From positions 7,130,001 through 7,194,000 of the forward strand of contig OY978525.1 of the NCBI GenBank assembly GCA_963854835.1: DNA of 64,000 bases, in the 5' to 3' direction. Of this stretch, positions 9,936 to 21,691 are shown piece after piece. Made by a program: the position numbers and the translations under genes. The notes below the pieces were generated by a model. It was given only the letters and a program-made list of their open reading frames with translations, did no database searches and had not been told where the DNA came from. The number at the start of each line of letters is the position of its first letter. Position 1 is the first letter of the stretch. The stretch is from Megamerina dolium (lineage: Eukaryota > Arthropoda > Insecta > Diptera > Megamerinidae).

Positions 9936-10640
9936 AATATGCTAAAGAAAATGAGCGACGACAATGGTACAGCAGAAGCAGATGAAAGGCACAGAAGAGA
10001 AGAAACAAAGTCAAAACTCTTATTGTGCTGTCGACGCAGAGACTTGTCCAAAGATTTTTGGTCATTTAAAAAGTTTATCATTTGTACTTTGTGTGCTTTT
10101 GCTTTTATTTTAAACTTTTACACTGTCATCATAGCTTGTAGTGGCTTAACGCTTTTTATATATGTACAAGTATGTATATACTATTGTAATTGTATATATG
10201 CCATCGAATATTCTCATACTCTGCAACACGCTATTCTCTCTTGTCACTTTGTACAAAAACTTTTAGCCTAGTTTGTCGATGTGTGTGTATGAGTGTATGT
10301 ATGTATTAAAGTTTTCGTTTAACAAGAAAACTTTTCGCAACTGTTTTCTTCATTGCTCTCAAAGCTCGCTTATTCGCATGGCTCATATACGAAGGGCCGC
10401 TGTGGTGTCTGTCATTAACAAGGACATCAAATGTCCTTGTTGGACAGTGAAGAGTGCTAATTTAAAATGTTTCACCATTTAATAAACGATTTGCACATTG
10501 TTTTGACATTGTTTTAGAGGCATATTAACATCTTTAGTACACTTATACAGTAGGTAATAGTTAGTTAGTCGCAATGGTGATAAAATAATGGACAGCAAGC
10601 ATATACGTATGCATACAGTGAAATAAAAAACAGTACTTAC
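9670..10640 (-). other. Intron between exons B and C (971 bp)
   Basis: GT-AG intron. It holds a (TG)15 run at 9904..9933 and AT-rich sequence. Open frames across it are created by the dinucleotide run and are not coding. Confidence 0.85.
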
Positions 10641-10818
10641 CTAATACGACCAACTTGACAGGTCTTGCATTTTCTGTATATCTACGTGTATTCTCAGCTT
10701 CACATTGCCATTTGCCATCATCTTCGAGCATTACATTTGTAATGGTTAATGCACCATTGGCTTCTTTTATGAAACGATAGTCGGTGGCACGTGAGGTCCG
10801 ATCCATGGCATGTACAAC
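10641..10818 (-). CDS. Ig-superfamily gene exon B: second half of first Ig domain
   Basis: The acceptor is TTTATTCCGAAG and the donor TTAG followed by GTAAGT. The exon is 178 bp, 59 codons plus one base, and starts in phase 0 with VVHAMDRTSRATDYRF. It completes the Ig domain begun in exon A. GALTITNVMLEDDGKWQCEAEN is the classic strand E-F pattern ending in the second disulphide Cys. The residue two before that Cys is Trp where most Ig domains have Tyr. RPVKLVVLG forms the last strand. The join with exon A reads YKNGQ then VVHAMD, giving a domain of normal length. Exon C follows in phase 1. Confidence 0.93.
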
Positions 10819-12130
10819 CTTCGGAATAAAATGAAAGGAAGAGCAGGACAAAAGCAAATGTAAAATAACAATTAGAAAAGTTTTTGCTTTAAAAATATAT
10901 ATATATATATATGTATATGTTTTATGTAGTTATAAGTTGTAAGATGAAACAGTTTATAAAATGCTTTTTCACTCTCATTCCCCCATTGGCTATTCTCTAT
11001 GGAACTCATTGAATGACTCTATTATAATGTAGTTTATATTAATAAATTAACTAAGCACATTCTCCTAAGTATTGGTAGAGGAAAAGGGAAGAATAAATGT
11101 CATGATTTACGTATATAAATATTCAGCAAATGAAATGAAAATAATGACAAGTTAATTCAGTTTTCAATTTAGTGTTAATATTGATTTTCAGAGAAAAGCT
11201 GAGAGTATTTTTACAAGAACAATTAAATTGTAGAATGATTAAAGTGTAGAAAATTAATTTATTTACTAAAATATCAAATTGAATACTGAAAACCAGTAGT
11301 TATTACTCAGAGAACTCAATTAGAGTGCATAGAATTAATTCGACTCCTAAAAATATGCAATATATAATTTTCTTCACAAAAATGTAGTATTATTAAAAGG
11401 CAATAAATCAAAGCGCATTATTGGAAAGCAAAGATATTAAAAAAAAAGAAAAATTAATAACTCTTACATCTTATGGACTAATTTAGTAATGTAGCTAATT
11501 TAGCAACCTTTCCCCGATGAGCAGCGTGAGTATTTTGAAATCTCATAAATGTATATTTAGATATCATTAATGCAGGTGCATAAGACTGAGAATATGTTTG
11601 TGCATATTTTATTGCATAATTTTCAGCTTAAATGCTTTCAATGAGTCATTTGTTTTCCAGAGATATCTGAATAAATGCTGACATACACAAATAGCCATTT
11701 CTTAACAAAATGTTTACCTAATTGAATGCTTAAAAGTATGCAATAATTATAATTTATGATTATCAAGATTTTAAGCATTATAGTACGTACGAGCAAAAAG
11801 TATGCAATATTAATTAATGTTAGTAAACTTTTTCCAATAAATATTTGTGTGAAAATAAAAAATCCAATTTGAAAAGCAATTGCTAACACAAAAAAATTAA
11901 AATGTGTCTATGCATTTTTGAGTAGATTTAAAAATTTCTCCAAGGTGACAAAGCAACAAGTTATAATCAAAAAAGTCTTGTCCAAACGACGAAATTAATA
12001 TTTCGACACTAATTTGGTGTCGCTGAATTTGAATGCGGGGTTGATAATAGCTGATATTAAATTTAAAATACTCAACATCGCCCATAAATGGGTGCTTGAA
12101 GATCCCCAATAATTTTTTTCTCTTTACACA
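10819..12130. other. Intron, AT-rich
   Basis: First part of the 28 kb intron. It contains an AT dinucleotide run near 10895..10912 and no recognisable gene. Confidence 0.6.
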
Positions 12131-13070
12131 TATACGACCTGTGATATTAATTTTTTTTTGATTTCATTCGTCTCCAGCTTTTCTAAGATTCCCATAACCG
12201 ATATGCATTAATTATATCGCTCCAAGCCCATATCTTCATCCTTAAGAAGAGTTTTCTTAATTTACGTTTCTTATTAAATTCACTCCCAGTGCTACTAGGG
12301 TGCTTGTAGAGCGATGAAATGTATGGCTGACCCCATTAAATTTAGCCCTTAAACATTTCCTCTGAGCATAGTTCCCCCTTTTTTCTAACCCTTATTAGGA
12401 CGCCAATATAAAATGAATGTAAAAATAAATAAAGGGTGAAATGTAAATACGAAGCTCATTATTTTTGATTTGTCGATATTTATCGCGAACATGCTCACCA
12501 CTATCTCCACTCGATAGAGATGACTTCCTACAAAATTGACCTAATTTAAAATAAAATTAGCAATCGTCGCTCCCATGGTGCCAATGAAGGGATAAAATAA
12601 AATATTTCCTCATGACATAGGTTAGGTTAGGTTAGGTTAGGTTAGGTTATGTGGCTGCCCTCTCTCTGAAAGAACACATTTAGGCCAGAAAGGCTTCTCT
12701 TCCAATACTCCTGTGCGAGTTAAATTTGGACAGCATTAGAAGGGATCTACTTATATTAGCCGGCAGTACCCTTGTGACACCACTTTAACTTATTTTGTCA
12801 CAGAGCTGCCGGAAAATTTCGTTCGAAAAAAAAAATCTTTTCGATATTAAATTTTGTTATGCTTCAGCCGGTGATTGAACCCACGACCTACAGATCAGGA
12901 GGCCAACACACTAACCTCTGATCTACAGCACCCACTCCTCCTGACATACTTACCCCCTATCACGACTTCTTAAAAGGGCTCCCATACAATATCGACGAAA
13001 ATCTGTATAATTATTTCATTTTCAATATTCATGGTTATCTTTGAGGTATTCGAAAAAAAAAAAAATTATT
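12130..13070. repeat. Degenerate array, gamma family, split by a SINE
   Basis: Pieces such as ACTATCTCCACTCGATAG with CTACAAAATTGACC (12500..12545) and CACGACTTCTTAAAAGGGCT with CATACAATATC (12960..12995) match the gamma array at 49 to 51 kb. A SINE at 12620..12936 interrupts it. Confidence 0.65.
12620..12936 (-). mobile_element. tRNA-derived SINE, copy 1 (older, AACCT-tailed)
   Basis: Read on the minus strand, a tRNA-like head (TGGGTGCTGTAG, then GGTCGTGGGTTCAATC) is followed by a body shared with the copies at 19431 and 31521 (ATCGAAAAGATTTTT, TTCTAATGCTGTCC, GAAGAGAAGCC, GCCACATA). It ends in five to six AACCT units (seen as AGGTT on the plus strand, 12618..12650). Flanks CCTCATGACATA (12608..12619) and CCTCCTGACATA (12937..12948) are a 12 bp target duplication with one mismatch. 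The body differs clearly from the other copies, so it is older or another subfamily. Confidence 0.88.
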
Positions 13071-13959
13071 CGAAAATAATTCAAACCACAAATATTGATT
13101 TAAAGTTTGCAGCCTAAAGATATGCAAACATATTTCTCTACTAAGTGGATGTGAAATAAATATATTGAATATTTAAAATTGTATTCCTGCCAATTTGAAA
13201 TCCATAATTTACAATAAAATTAAATAACAATTTATTTAAATGTTAAAATAATCTACATGAGTGAATCATACTTGCTACTTTAGTGCCTTTTTCTCTCATT
13301 TATGTTATAGGCAATTGCCAAATGTGTTTGTCGGTATGAATATATTTCAGTGTATATACACAGTGTATATATACATATTGGTCTTTTGGGTGCATTAAAA
13401 ATAAATAAATTTTACAATTTGAATACAATACAAAGTGCAAAGTGCGAGTCGGTCATATTCGCATACACACACATACACAACCGAGATTGCATTAATGCGT
13501 ATGTGAAAATAATGATTGCTTTTAATATTTTTCTGATACTCAACTTTTATTTAATTTTTATTTATACATTGTGATATAACTGGTATATAATACCATATAA
13601 TACAATACAATGTGCAACATTCGCACAATAGTTGTTGCTTCAGTACACTATGAGCATATGTATGAATGCATATACTCGTATATACATGTATTGTGTATAT
13701 ATTTTTAAATAACTGTTACTTAAACGAGCTTATTTAAATACTTATTGTACAGCAACGTGCTACATGCTACATGCATATGAAATCGTATTTACTTCCCATT
13801 GGTGTTTGGATCACACTTTTTCATTGTTCTGCATATATTAAAAAGTTATTAAGTGGCTTACGTACAAAATACGTATATGCTTATATAGAGTTGCATATGA
13901 GCGTGCGCATTCAATTGTTGAATTAAGGCAATAATTTTACATACATTGTTGGATGAGAA
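13071..13959. other. Intron, AT-rich
   Basis: Simple-sequence-rich intron (TATACA, CATACACAC). No gene seen. Confidence 0.6.
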
Positions 13960-15240
13960 TATTCATTTTTCTTTTTAATATACGTATGAATGTGGTTTAG
14001 TAAATAATGCATGATTACTTTATATTTTGGTGCGAAAAGTGTGAAAATATATACACGAAAGCATAAGTTTGTATGGGAGGTAGGCGTGATTTTTTTCCGA
14101 TTTCGATAATTTTTTAATTTGTCCATTTGTGAGCAAATAAAATCTCACGTACCAAGTTTGAGTAGGATAACTTCATTTTTTCGTTCGAAAAGTGTAAAAA
14201 AATACATACAGAAGCATAACTTTGTATGGGAGGTAAGCGTGGTTTTTAATCGATTCGTGCTATTTTTGAATATGTTCATTCCTAAGTAAAACTAATCATG
14301 CACAGTGAGTTTTACCACGATTATTTTCAAATTTCGAACGAAAAATGTAAAAATATGGACTCGAAAGCATAAATTTGTATGGGAGATAGGCGTGATTTTG
14401 ATCCGATTCCGATAATTTTTAAACTTGTTAATTTTTAAGCAAAGAAAATTAAACGTGCCGAGATTCAGCGTGATTACTTTACATTTTTGTGCGAAAAGTG
14501 CAAATCTATACATACAGAAGCATAATTTTGTATGGCAGGTAAGAGTAGTTTTTAACGGATTCATGCTATTTTCGAATATGTTCATTCCTAAGTAAAAGAA
14601 ATCATACGCACTTAGTTTTAATACGATTTATTCCAAATTTCGAACGAAAAGTGTGAAAATATAGATTCGAAAGCATAAGTTTATATGGGAGGTAGGCGTG
14701 ATTTTAATCCGATTTCGATAAATTTTAAACCTGTTAATTTGTAAGCAAAGAAAATTTAACATACCGAGTTTCTGCATGATCGCTTAATTTTTTCCTTCGA
14801 AAAGTGTGAAAAAATTATATAACTTTGTATGGGAGGTATGCGTAGTTTTCAACCGATTCAGGATATTTTCAAATATGTCTATAAATTGATCAATATAATC
14901 ATATGTAGCAAGTTTCGGCTTGATGTGATATCATTTTCGTGTGTAATGTCTGGAAATACATATCCAATAATAGACTTTTGTATGGGAGGTAGGCGTGTTT
15001 TTCATGCGATTAAGTTCATTTTCTATTATATTCATTCCATAATAAGATTAACCTTGCACACAACGTTTTAGTTTTATAGCTTGTTAATTTCATGCGAAAA
15101 GTGTAAAAATATATGCACGGAAGCATAACTTTATATGGGAGGTGGGCATGGTTTTCATCCAATTTCGCCCATTGACGAGCTTCTCCGTTTATTGGTAAAA
15201 ATAATGTTATGTACCAAATTGTAGTTCAATTATTCCATAA
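13960..15240 (+). repeat. 153 bp tandem array, beta family (array 1, 8 units)
   Basis: Core GTATGGGAGGTAGGCGTG or its variants occurs at 14071, 14224, 14377, 14530, 14683, 14827, 14980 and 15133. Spacings are 153, 153, 153, 153, 144, 153 and 153. Units 1, 3 and 5 resemble each other (TTAATTTGTAAGCAAAGAAAA type), and units 2 and 4 resemble each other (ATGTTCATTCCTAAGTAAAA type), which is a two-unit 306 bp higher-order repeat. Each unit ends CGAAAAGTGTGAAAATA, then GAAGCATAA and TTT before the next core. Confidence 0.93.
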
Positions 15241-16800
15241 TTATGGTAATTGTAGTACCAAATACTAGATTCAAATACTCAATTTCCATATGAGTGTATA
15301 GCTGGGTATAATACTTTGTTCATAACACTCAAAATGTATACAATGGAATAATTACAGATTATACTCAAATGTGTATTCATGATATGTGCAGGTACATATT
15401 AGTTAACAATTTCATGCAGCTAATTTATCATGGCATTAACTGATGTACTTGATGTACGTACGTACATACGTATGATGTTTACGCATTGGATAAAGTGATG
15501 TATAGATATACCTACTTGCATAATAAACGGTTGAAAATACATCACGGATGATGCATGTTCGTTGCGTGTATTTATGTATGTACTCGTATGTGGCGTTGTT
15601 TTTCCACTTAACCATTATCAGCTCACTTGGAGAGAAATGCCTTGTAGTGGTAATATCAAGTTATCGATATCGACCCCATTTTTTTTTTTTTTTTTTTTTT
15701 TTCTATCTAAATCCATTTCTGGTGCAAATTTGAACATATTTCGTAACTGGACGCACAGTATTCATATTATCTTTCTCATACATGCACACACTCGCAACTT
15801 ACATATCGCTTTCTGTAACACGTATACAAGGTAGTACCATTTATATGATTCGAAAATGATGTTCAACAGCGCATTCATTTGGAATTTATGAGATAACAAC
15901 ATAATGGGTGTGATGGAAATGGTAGAATATGAAACTTTTCTGACTGTTATCGTTCATAGTTTTTTGGTCTACTTTTGTTGGATATATGGTCATTTCAATT
16001 TTGCCTGTACAAGATTACATTAGGTATTCATTGTATGTAATCATTAAAAATTTGGTTCATATTTAGAAATATATTTTCCATTAGGCTAATCATCACAGTA
16101 TTAGCACAGCAAACGAAAGTTACCACTTACTCATATGTATATTTTATAAATCAAATCGCCTCTCAACACAAATCCTTGTTTACACCACAATACACACAAG
16201 TGATTCCTTCATTCATTTATGCTGTAAGCAGGCATACAAATTATGACATGAATTACCTGAAGTGTATACGTGTATATAATGTCATGTATGAAGAGAGTTG
16301 ATTGCAATTGTTCAACATTTTCAATTGCATTTCTATTCTATTTTCTATCCTCAGAGCAATGAGTGTGTGTAAGAATGTACAAATAATTTTCGAAGCATAC
16401 TAACAGGCGTATAAATGCACACAAATTGCTATTCGTATATATGATAAGCATTGTAAAATGAAATTAGCGTTATATTTGTATGATTTAATTATAAGTAACA
16501 ATTTTTTTAACAAGCTCGAATATGATCTACATATATATGGGAGGCATTGAATTATTTGTGAATTATTTATATTATCAACTAAGGGAAAATAATTGCAGAA
16601 AGAAGATAATGAAAAGTCGAAATTTTTAATAAAAATATTTTATTGTTGAAGTTTTAGAGGCGGTTTTTATTAAATTACACAGTGACACAGTATTTGCTTG
16701 ACTGTTTTTACAATAATTGGAAAAAAAAGGGTTAAAATTTATATCGTAGCAAAATATGCTGTATTGACACATACAGTAAAATTTCACGAGGAATAATTTT
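15241..16800. other. Intron, AT-rich
   Basis: No gene. It contains a 24-base T run at 15679..15702 and TACGTACGTACATACGTATG sequence near 15455. The open frames over the T run code for poly-Phe and are artefacts. Confidence 0.6.
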
Positions 16801-17059
16801 GTAGAATATTTTAACCCACTAGCTCTCTCACAAAAGGGTCTTTTTACCCCCCTCTTTGGAAAATTTGAAGAAAATAGCATTTGGGAGGTTCCTAGAGGTT
16901 TAAAATATTCTAGAAAATTATTTTGCGCAAAATTTCACTAGGGGTTTTCTCAGACGAAATCTTTATACAAAGAACATAAAAGTCCACAGAAAATAAAACA
17001 CAAATATGTCCCCTTGAAATATGCAACTTTTTTATGCATTCTATGCATTTTAGGTGTAA

Positions 17060-17760
17060 TTTTTATCCGATTTAGTCTATTTTTGAATATGTCTATTGTT
17101 TAGACAATTAAATCGTATGTACCAAGTTTCAGCTTCTTAGTTTTTCGAGTGAAAAATTTGAAAAAATACACTAGACAACATAATTTTTGTATGGTAGGTA
17201 GGCGTGGTTTTTATCAGATAATTGTCAGTTTCGGCCTACTATATTTAATAGCAAATTTAATCATATGTACTAAGTTTCAGCTTGATAACGATACATTTTC
17301 GAGTAAAATGTGTAAAAATACTCATTTGCAAGCATAATTTTGTATGGGAGGTAGGTGTGATTTTTAATCGACGCAATGTTTTTTTGAATATATCTATTAG
17401 TTTGTAAATGTATGCACATGTACGAAGTTTCAAGTGAATCAACTAATATTTTCGTATGAAAAGTTTAAAAATACATATTCTACATGCTATACTCGTATAG
17501 GAGATAGGCGTGAATTTAATCCCATTACAATAAATCTCTAATATATGATTTTTATGGTAAAAGAAACTCTTTATACAAAGCGTAAATTTGATAGTTTAAT
17601 ATTTTCAATTGTAAAGTATGAGAATACGCATTAATCAATATACCTTTATATAGGAAGTAGGTGTGACTCTTTGATTGAAGGATATAAAAACGAACAAAAG
17701 AAAAAACAATTTTTTTTTAATAATGAAAACTTAATAAAAAAATGCTCATGGATATCACAA
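17060..17760 (+). repeat. 153 bp tandem array, beta family (array 2, 4 units)
   Basis: Cores at 17189, 17342, 17495 and 17648, all spaced exactly 153 bp. The later units are more decayed (CGTATAGGAGATAGGCGTG, then TATATAGGAAGTAGGTGTG). A short gamma-like fragment (CACTAGCTCTCTCACAAAAG) lies just upstream near 16815. Confidence 0.88.
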
Positions 17761-18485
17761 CTTTGTCCCAAAGAATTCATACTATAATACCAATGATTAT
17801 GCATGAAATGTTCGAAGCGATCCTTTAAGGTATTATGATATTGACAAAACTAAGGACCACCCTACTATTATAATCATATATTTGTTGTAAGAAGCAAACA
17901 TCGAAAGATGTGTTCAACATACAATTGTCATATTAAAAGTTTGATTTTGTACAATATGTACATTAAGTATAATGACAATGTTCTCGTTCGTTTACATTGA
18001 CATCAAATTCTTCAATTTGCTGTTTTCTAAAGAATTACATTTATGGAGCTCGTAAGTAGTCTATATGTACTCTTATGTAATCGAAAAAACTTGCTATATT
18101 GTTAGTGCCTTTATAGAACAAGCTCTTTATTTGTTTTAGAGTAGAGAGAAGCAATCACAAAGGCACAGTATGCATACGAGTGTGCAAATAATGTGCTCTA
18201 AGTATGTAGTTAGATGTATGTAGCATTATTAAGTAAAATATATATGCATTTTATTACTACTTACAAGTATGTTCAAACATTTATATTTTCTAATACAAGA
18301 GAAAAAAAAACAATTTTCGTTTGTCAAAGAATTGACCATCGTATCGGATGACCTATGATTTTACTGATTGATAATTTCTGTAACGCATGATTATCATTAG
18401 ACATCGAGATATGTTGAAAAATCTATATAGAAGCAGATTTTTTGGTTGCATCAAATCAAAACCATCATAAAAAATATTTTTTTTA
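17761..18485. other. Intron, AT-rich
   Basis: No gene or clear repeat unit seen. Confidence 0.55.
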
Positions 18486-18489
18486 AATG

Positions 18490-20330
18490 ACCTTACAGTT
18501 GGCCGGGGCCGACCGAATTATATCCTGCACATTTAGATGAAAAGTTGGGTTGCATATTCATCTTTTTTTTTATTTACACTACTTTATATGGGAGCTACAT
18601 TAAAAAGTAGGCGTGGCTCACTAATAATTTCAACCTTTAATACCAATCTACACCTGAAATATGGTTGTCTTAGGCGAAGTATTTTATAAGATATGGGGAT
18701 TTTAATGTTTAAGCTAATACCGCGATTTTCTATGGCAGCTAAATTAAGTATTAGACGTGGTTCGCTATTTTGTCACAATTTTGTTATTAAGTTCGTCTTA
18801 AATATGGTTATTTTAAACTGAAAAGTTGCTGAAGTTATGACGCCTTAAATATAAAACAAATTTCGAAATTTATATGGGAGCTATATAAGAGAATGGGCCT
18901 AAGTTTCCTCTTTCCTGAAAATCTAATTGTCTTGGCAATGCTAATATACACCTTAAATATATTTCTTCTATGCTGAATAGTTCATAAGTTATAGTGATTT
19001 AAACTCTTCTCTAAATTTCCACGACTTTGTATGGGACCCCTATTAAGAAGTCGGCGTGGCTTGCTCATTTCACGCCAGATTATTTTTGACTACCATACTA
19101 ATGTAGGTCTCAAATATGATTGCTCTAGGCAAAAAAACTGCCTCAGTTATAGCAGTTTGAATTTTAAAGAAATTCTATCATTTTGTATGGGCGCTACTAT
19201 AAATAGTGGGCGTGGCTTGCTTATTTCTTGTAAATCTAGTTATTCTTACAATACTAATCCACGACTTCGAAATGGTTGTTGTATGCTGAATAGTTTTTAA
19301 GATATGGCGGTATTAAATTTATTTTAATTTCCACGACTTTGTATGGGAGCCACATTAAGAAGTGAGCATGGCTTGCTGATTTTATGTCAGCTTATATGTG
19401 CATATAATCTTAATCTAAGTGTCAAATATGTGGGTGACGTAGCTCAGTGGTTAGTGTGTTCGCCTTCTGATCTGTAGGTCGTGGTTCAATACCCAGCTGA
19501 TGCATAACAAATTTTATATCGAAAAGATTTTTCTTTCGAATGGTACCCACCTGTCGGCAAGCAATTGGCAATTCTTCCGACAGTAACAACTTGCCATGAA
19601 AAAGCTTCTAAAAAGAACTCTGTGACAAAGCTCAGAAAAAGTGATGTCACAAGTGTTCTGCCGTTCGGAACCGGCTAAAATAAGTAGGTCCATTCTAATA
19701 CTGTCCAAAATTTAAGACGCACAACAGTAATAGAAGAGAAGCTCGGCCAATGAGCCCTTTGGGGCTTTAAGTGCCACATATTTATTTTTTTTTTTTTTAA
19801 GTGTCAAATATGGCTCTCTCAGACAGATGATTGACGAAGTTACAGTGGTTTAAATTTAAAATAATTCAGGCACTTTATATAGGAGCTACTAGAAAAAGTA
19901 GGCGTGGCTCGCCCATTTCTAGCAAAATTATGTAACAATATAATATAACTCTACGTGTCAAATATTTTTGTCCCAAATGGTATATTACGTGAATTGTAGC
20001 AACTTTGAAAATTTTGAAAATTCCGACATTAGTCACTTTGAATGCTCGGTGTAGGCATGACAGCTGACCAACTATGCTCATTATCAATATTTTTCATGCC
20101 CACTGGATCTTAGGTTACTTATGAGAAATTTAGTCAAAATAGCTCAATATTTGCTCAAGTATTCATGCGAACCAGCCAGTTGAGAGACAAACGCTCGGAC
20201 GGACATCATTAAATCGAAAATTTAAGGGACGCCGATAAGGATTATATATAGTCTTCGATATCTCTAGAGGTTCCTTCAAGTGATTACAAACATCTGACTA
20301 ATCAAAATGAATATACCTAGCATATACTTA
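18490..20330 (+). repeat. Dispersed element with internal tandem array, delta family
   Basis: Units share TATGGGAGCTACATTAAGAA, then GTAGGCGTGGCTCGCCCATT and a distal CTAATCTACGTGTCAAATAT segment. Cores lie at 18586, 18730, 18872, 19029, 19185, 19341 and 19877; removing the inserted SINE and its 15 bp duplication puts the last at 19495. Spacings are 144, 142, 157, 156, 156 and 154. The array is bounded by non-repeated ends: GGCCGGGGCCGACCGAATTA near 18500, and a terminal segment (ACGGACATCATTAAATCG near 20200, then CTAGAGGTTCCTTC). This suggests a dispersed element that carries its own tandem repeats. Confidence 0.8.
19431..19797 (+). mobile_element. tRNA-derived SINE, copy 2
   Basis: The head is GTGACGTAGCTCAGTGGTTA with box A TAGCTCAGTGG (19440..19450) and box B-like GGTTCAATACC (19483..19493), the internal RNA polymerase III promoter of a tRNA. 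The body ends GGGGCTTTAAGTGCCACATA and a T-rich tail. A perfect 15 bp target duplication, TAAGTGTCAAATATG, lies at 19416..19430 and 19798..19812. It is inserted within a unit of the delta array and closely matches copy 3. Confidence 0.93.
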
Positions 20331-21370
20331 TAGCAAAAAATTCTTGCTTCTTCTACTACATATTTAAAAGGTGTTGATTTCAAACCTTTTCACACAACCT
20401 GTATATTGTGATCATTATATATAGTCTAATTGAATTTGAGAATTCCACGAATATGTACAATATATATAAATTGAAAATGTTCTATCATTCATTCACTTTA
20501 AGTAAATGGCTTCGAAGTTGATGTTACAAATAGCATTTGCTATAGAAATTTAAGCAGAGAGTTTTTTGATACTTATTCTAATTTCCACAGTAAACACTTA
20601 TCAATTTTCTATTTAATTTCAAGAATATGATACGGTGGCAGTAAGCATAATCGACCAACAGCAGCAGCAACAACAACAACAAGAACAACAACAATAAGAT
20701 TGAAATTTTAAGTATAAAATAATGGAAATTGAAAGAAAGACAAAAACGTTTTCAACAACACAAACAGTCTTTTGTGTGAACTTCTGTTGTTTATTTTACG
20801 CCTTTTCATCCACTTGTATGACGCATCAAATTGTTTCAGTTTTAGTAAATATAATGAACATAATAAACACGATATAACATATCCTATGTTTAATAGCATC
20901 ATTTGTAAACCATTTATATATTATTAACGCTGATGTGCGAGTTATTTAATTGATTGTTTATTCTCTAATCTCACAAGTTGTATTAAACCTTGTATTTGCA
21001 TAAAATCAAAATTTTATTTGTATCCTCGTAATGAAGTGTAATTCTGCTATTTATCTTATAATAAGAAATTATAATTCTCAACTCATCTATTCTTGTTATG
21101 AAAAGCCGTTTTAATTGTACTAATGAAATCACTTTGCCATTCGGAAAATAAATCACACACACACACACACATGCAATTCCCATATGTAAAATATAGTACT
21201 TGAATGCACTTCATTTAACTCATATCCTTCACTCAATCAAGTACCTTTGACAGTTTCAATAGTATGATATTCATTCAAAACAAAACAATAAATTGTCAGC
21301 AGCAAACGAATGTAACAATTGTAAATCAACAATTGAATAAAGAATAAAATGCATAGTGTAAGCAAAATTG
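20331..21370. other. Intron, AT-rich
   Basis: No gene. It contains CAG/CAA trinucleotides (20661..20695) and a CA run at 21154..21171. Confidence 0.6.
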
Positions 21371-21439
21371 TATACATGTAAAGGGTGATATTTTGTATCT
21401 CTCACAGTGCCCGTTGACCCCTATTGGAAAAAGACTCAA

Positions 21440-21680
21440 TCAACAGTCACTTGATGTCGGTTTCATATCATTAAGAAAATGTTGCTATGATATTTGAAAA
21501 GTGATGGCAGTCGATCGGTGCTATGTTCAGCCTACAAACGAGATACATCACAACCTCCCCACCAAGTTTCCCAAATTTTTGTCGAGTCACTATAGAGCAT
21601 TGTGTTCTGGCGTTCCCTTGATCGAGCAACACCTCCTTTTCAGAGACCAATTTGCCGATTTGCATGCACTTCGATTAATG
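21440..21680 (-). pseudogene. mariner transposase relic (minus strand)
   Basis: On the minus strand a 64-residue frame reads LLDQGNARTQCSIVTRQK, then NIAPIDCHHF. It parallels the mariner block DQDNARPH...SPDLAPSDYHLF. The second catalytic Asp is changed to Gly (DQGNAR), and the frame is truncated on both sides, continuing weakly to about 21440. It ends about 10 bp from the next mariner and belongs to a different mariner lineage, judging by TSIVTRQK-like wording. Inverted ends were not found. Confidence 0.75.
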
Positions 21681-21691
21681 CCTAAATAGTA

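Noticed and set aside
9732..10271. 179-residue plus-strand frame
   Set aside because: It spans the (TG)15 run in the intron between exons B and C and codes for a Cys/Val repeat; no domain.
12618..12650. Telomeric TTAGG repeat
   Set aside because: Only about six units, inside a SINE target duplication. Flies do not use TTAGG telomeres, so it is a SINE tail.
13960..15240. CRISPR array
   Set aside because: The repeats are 153 bp tandem units without short unique spacers, in a eukaryotic intron.
19431..19510. Possible tRNA gene
   Set aside because: It has boxes A and B but no foldable full cloverleaf. The same head occurs at 31521 and 12620 with a long shared body and target duplications, so it is a SINE head.
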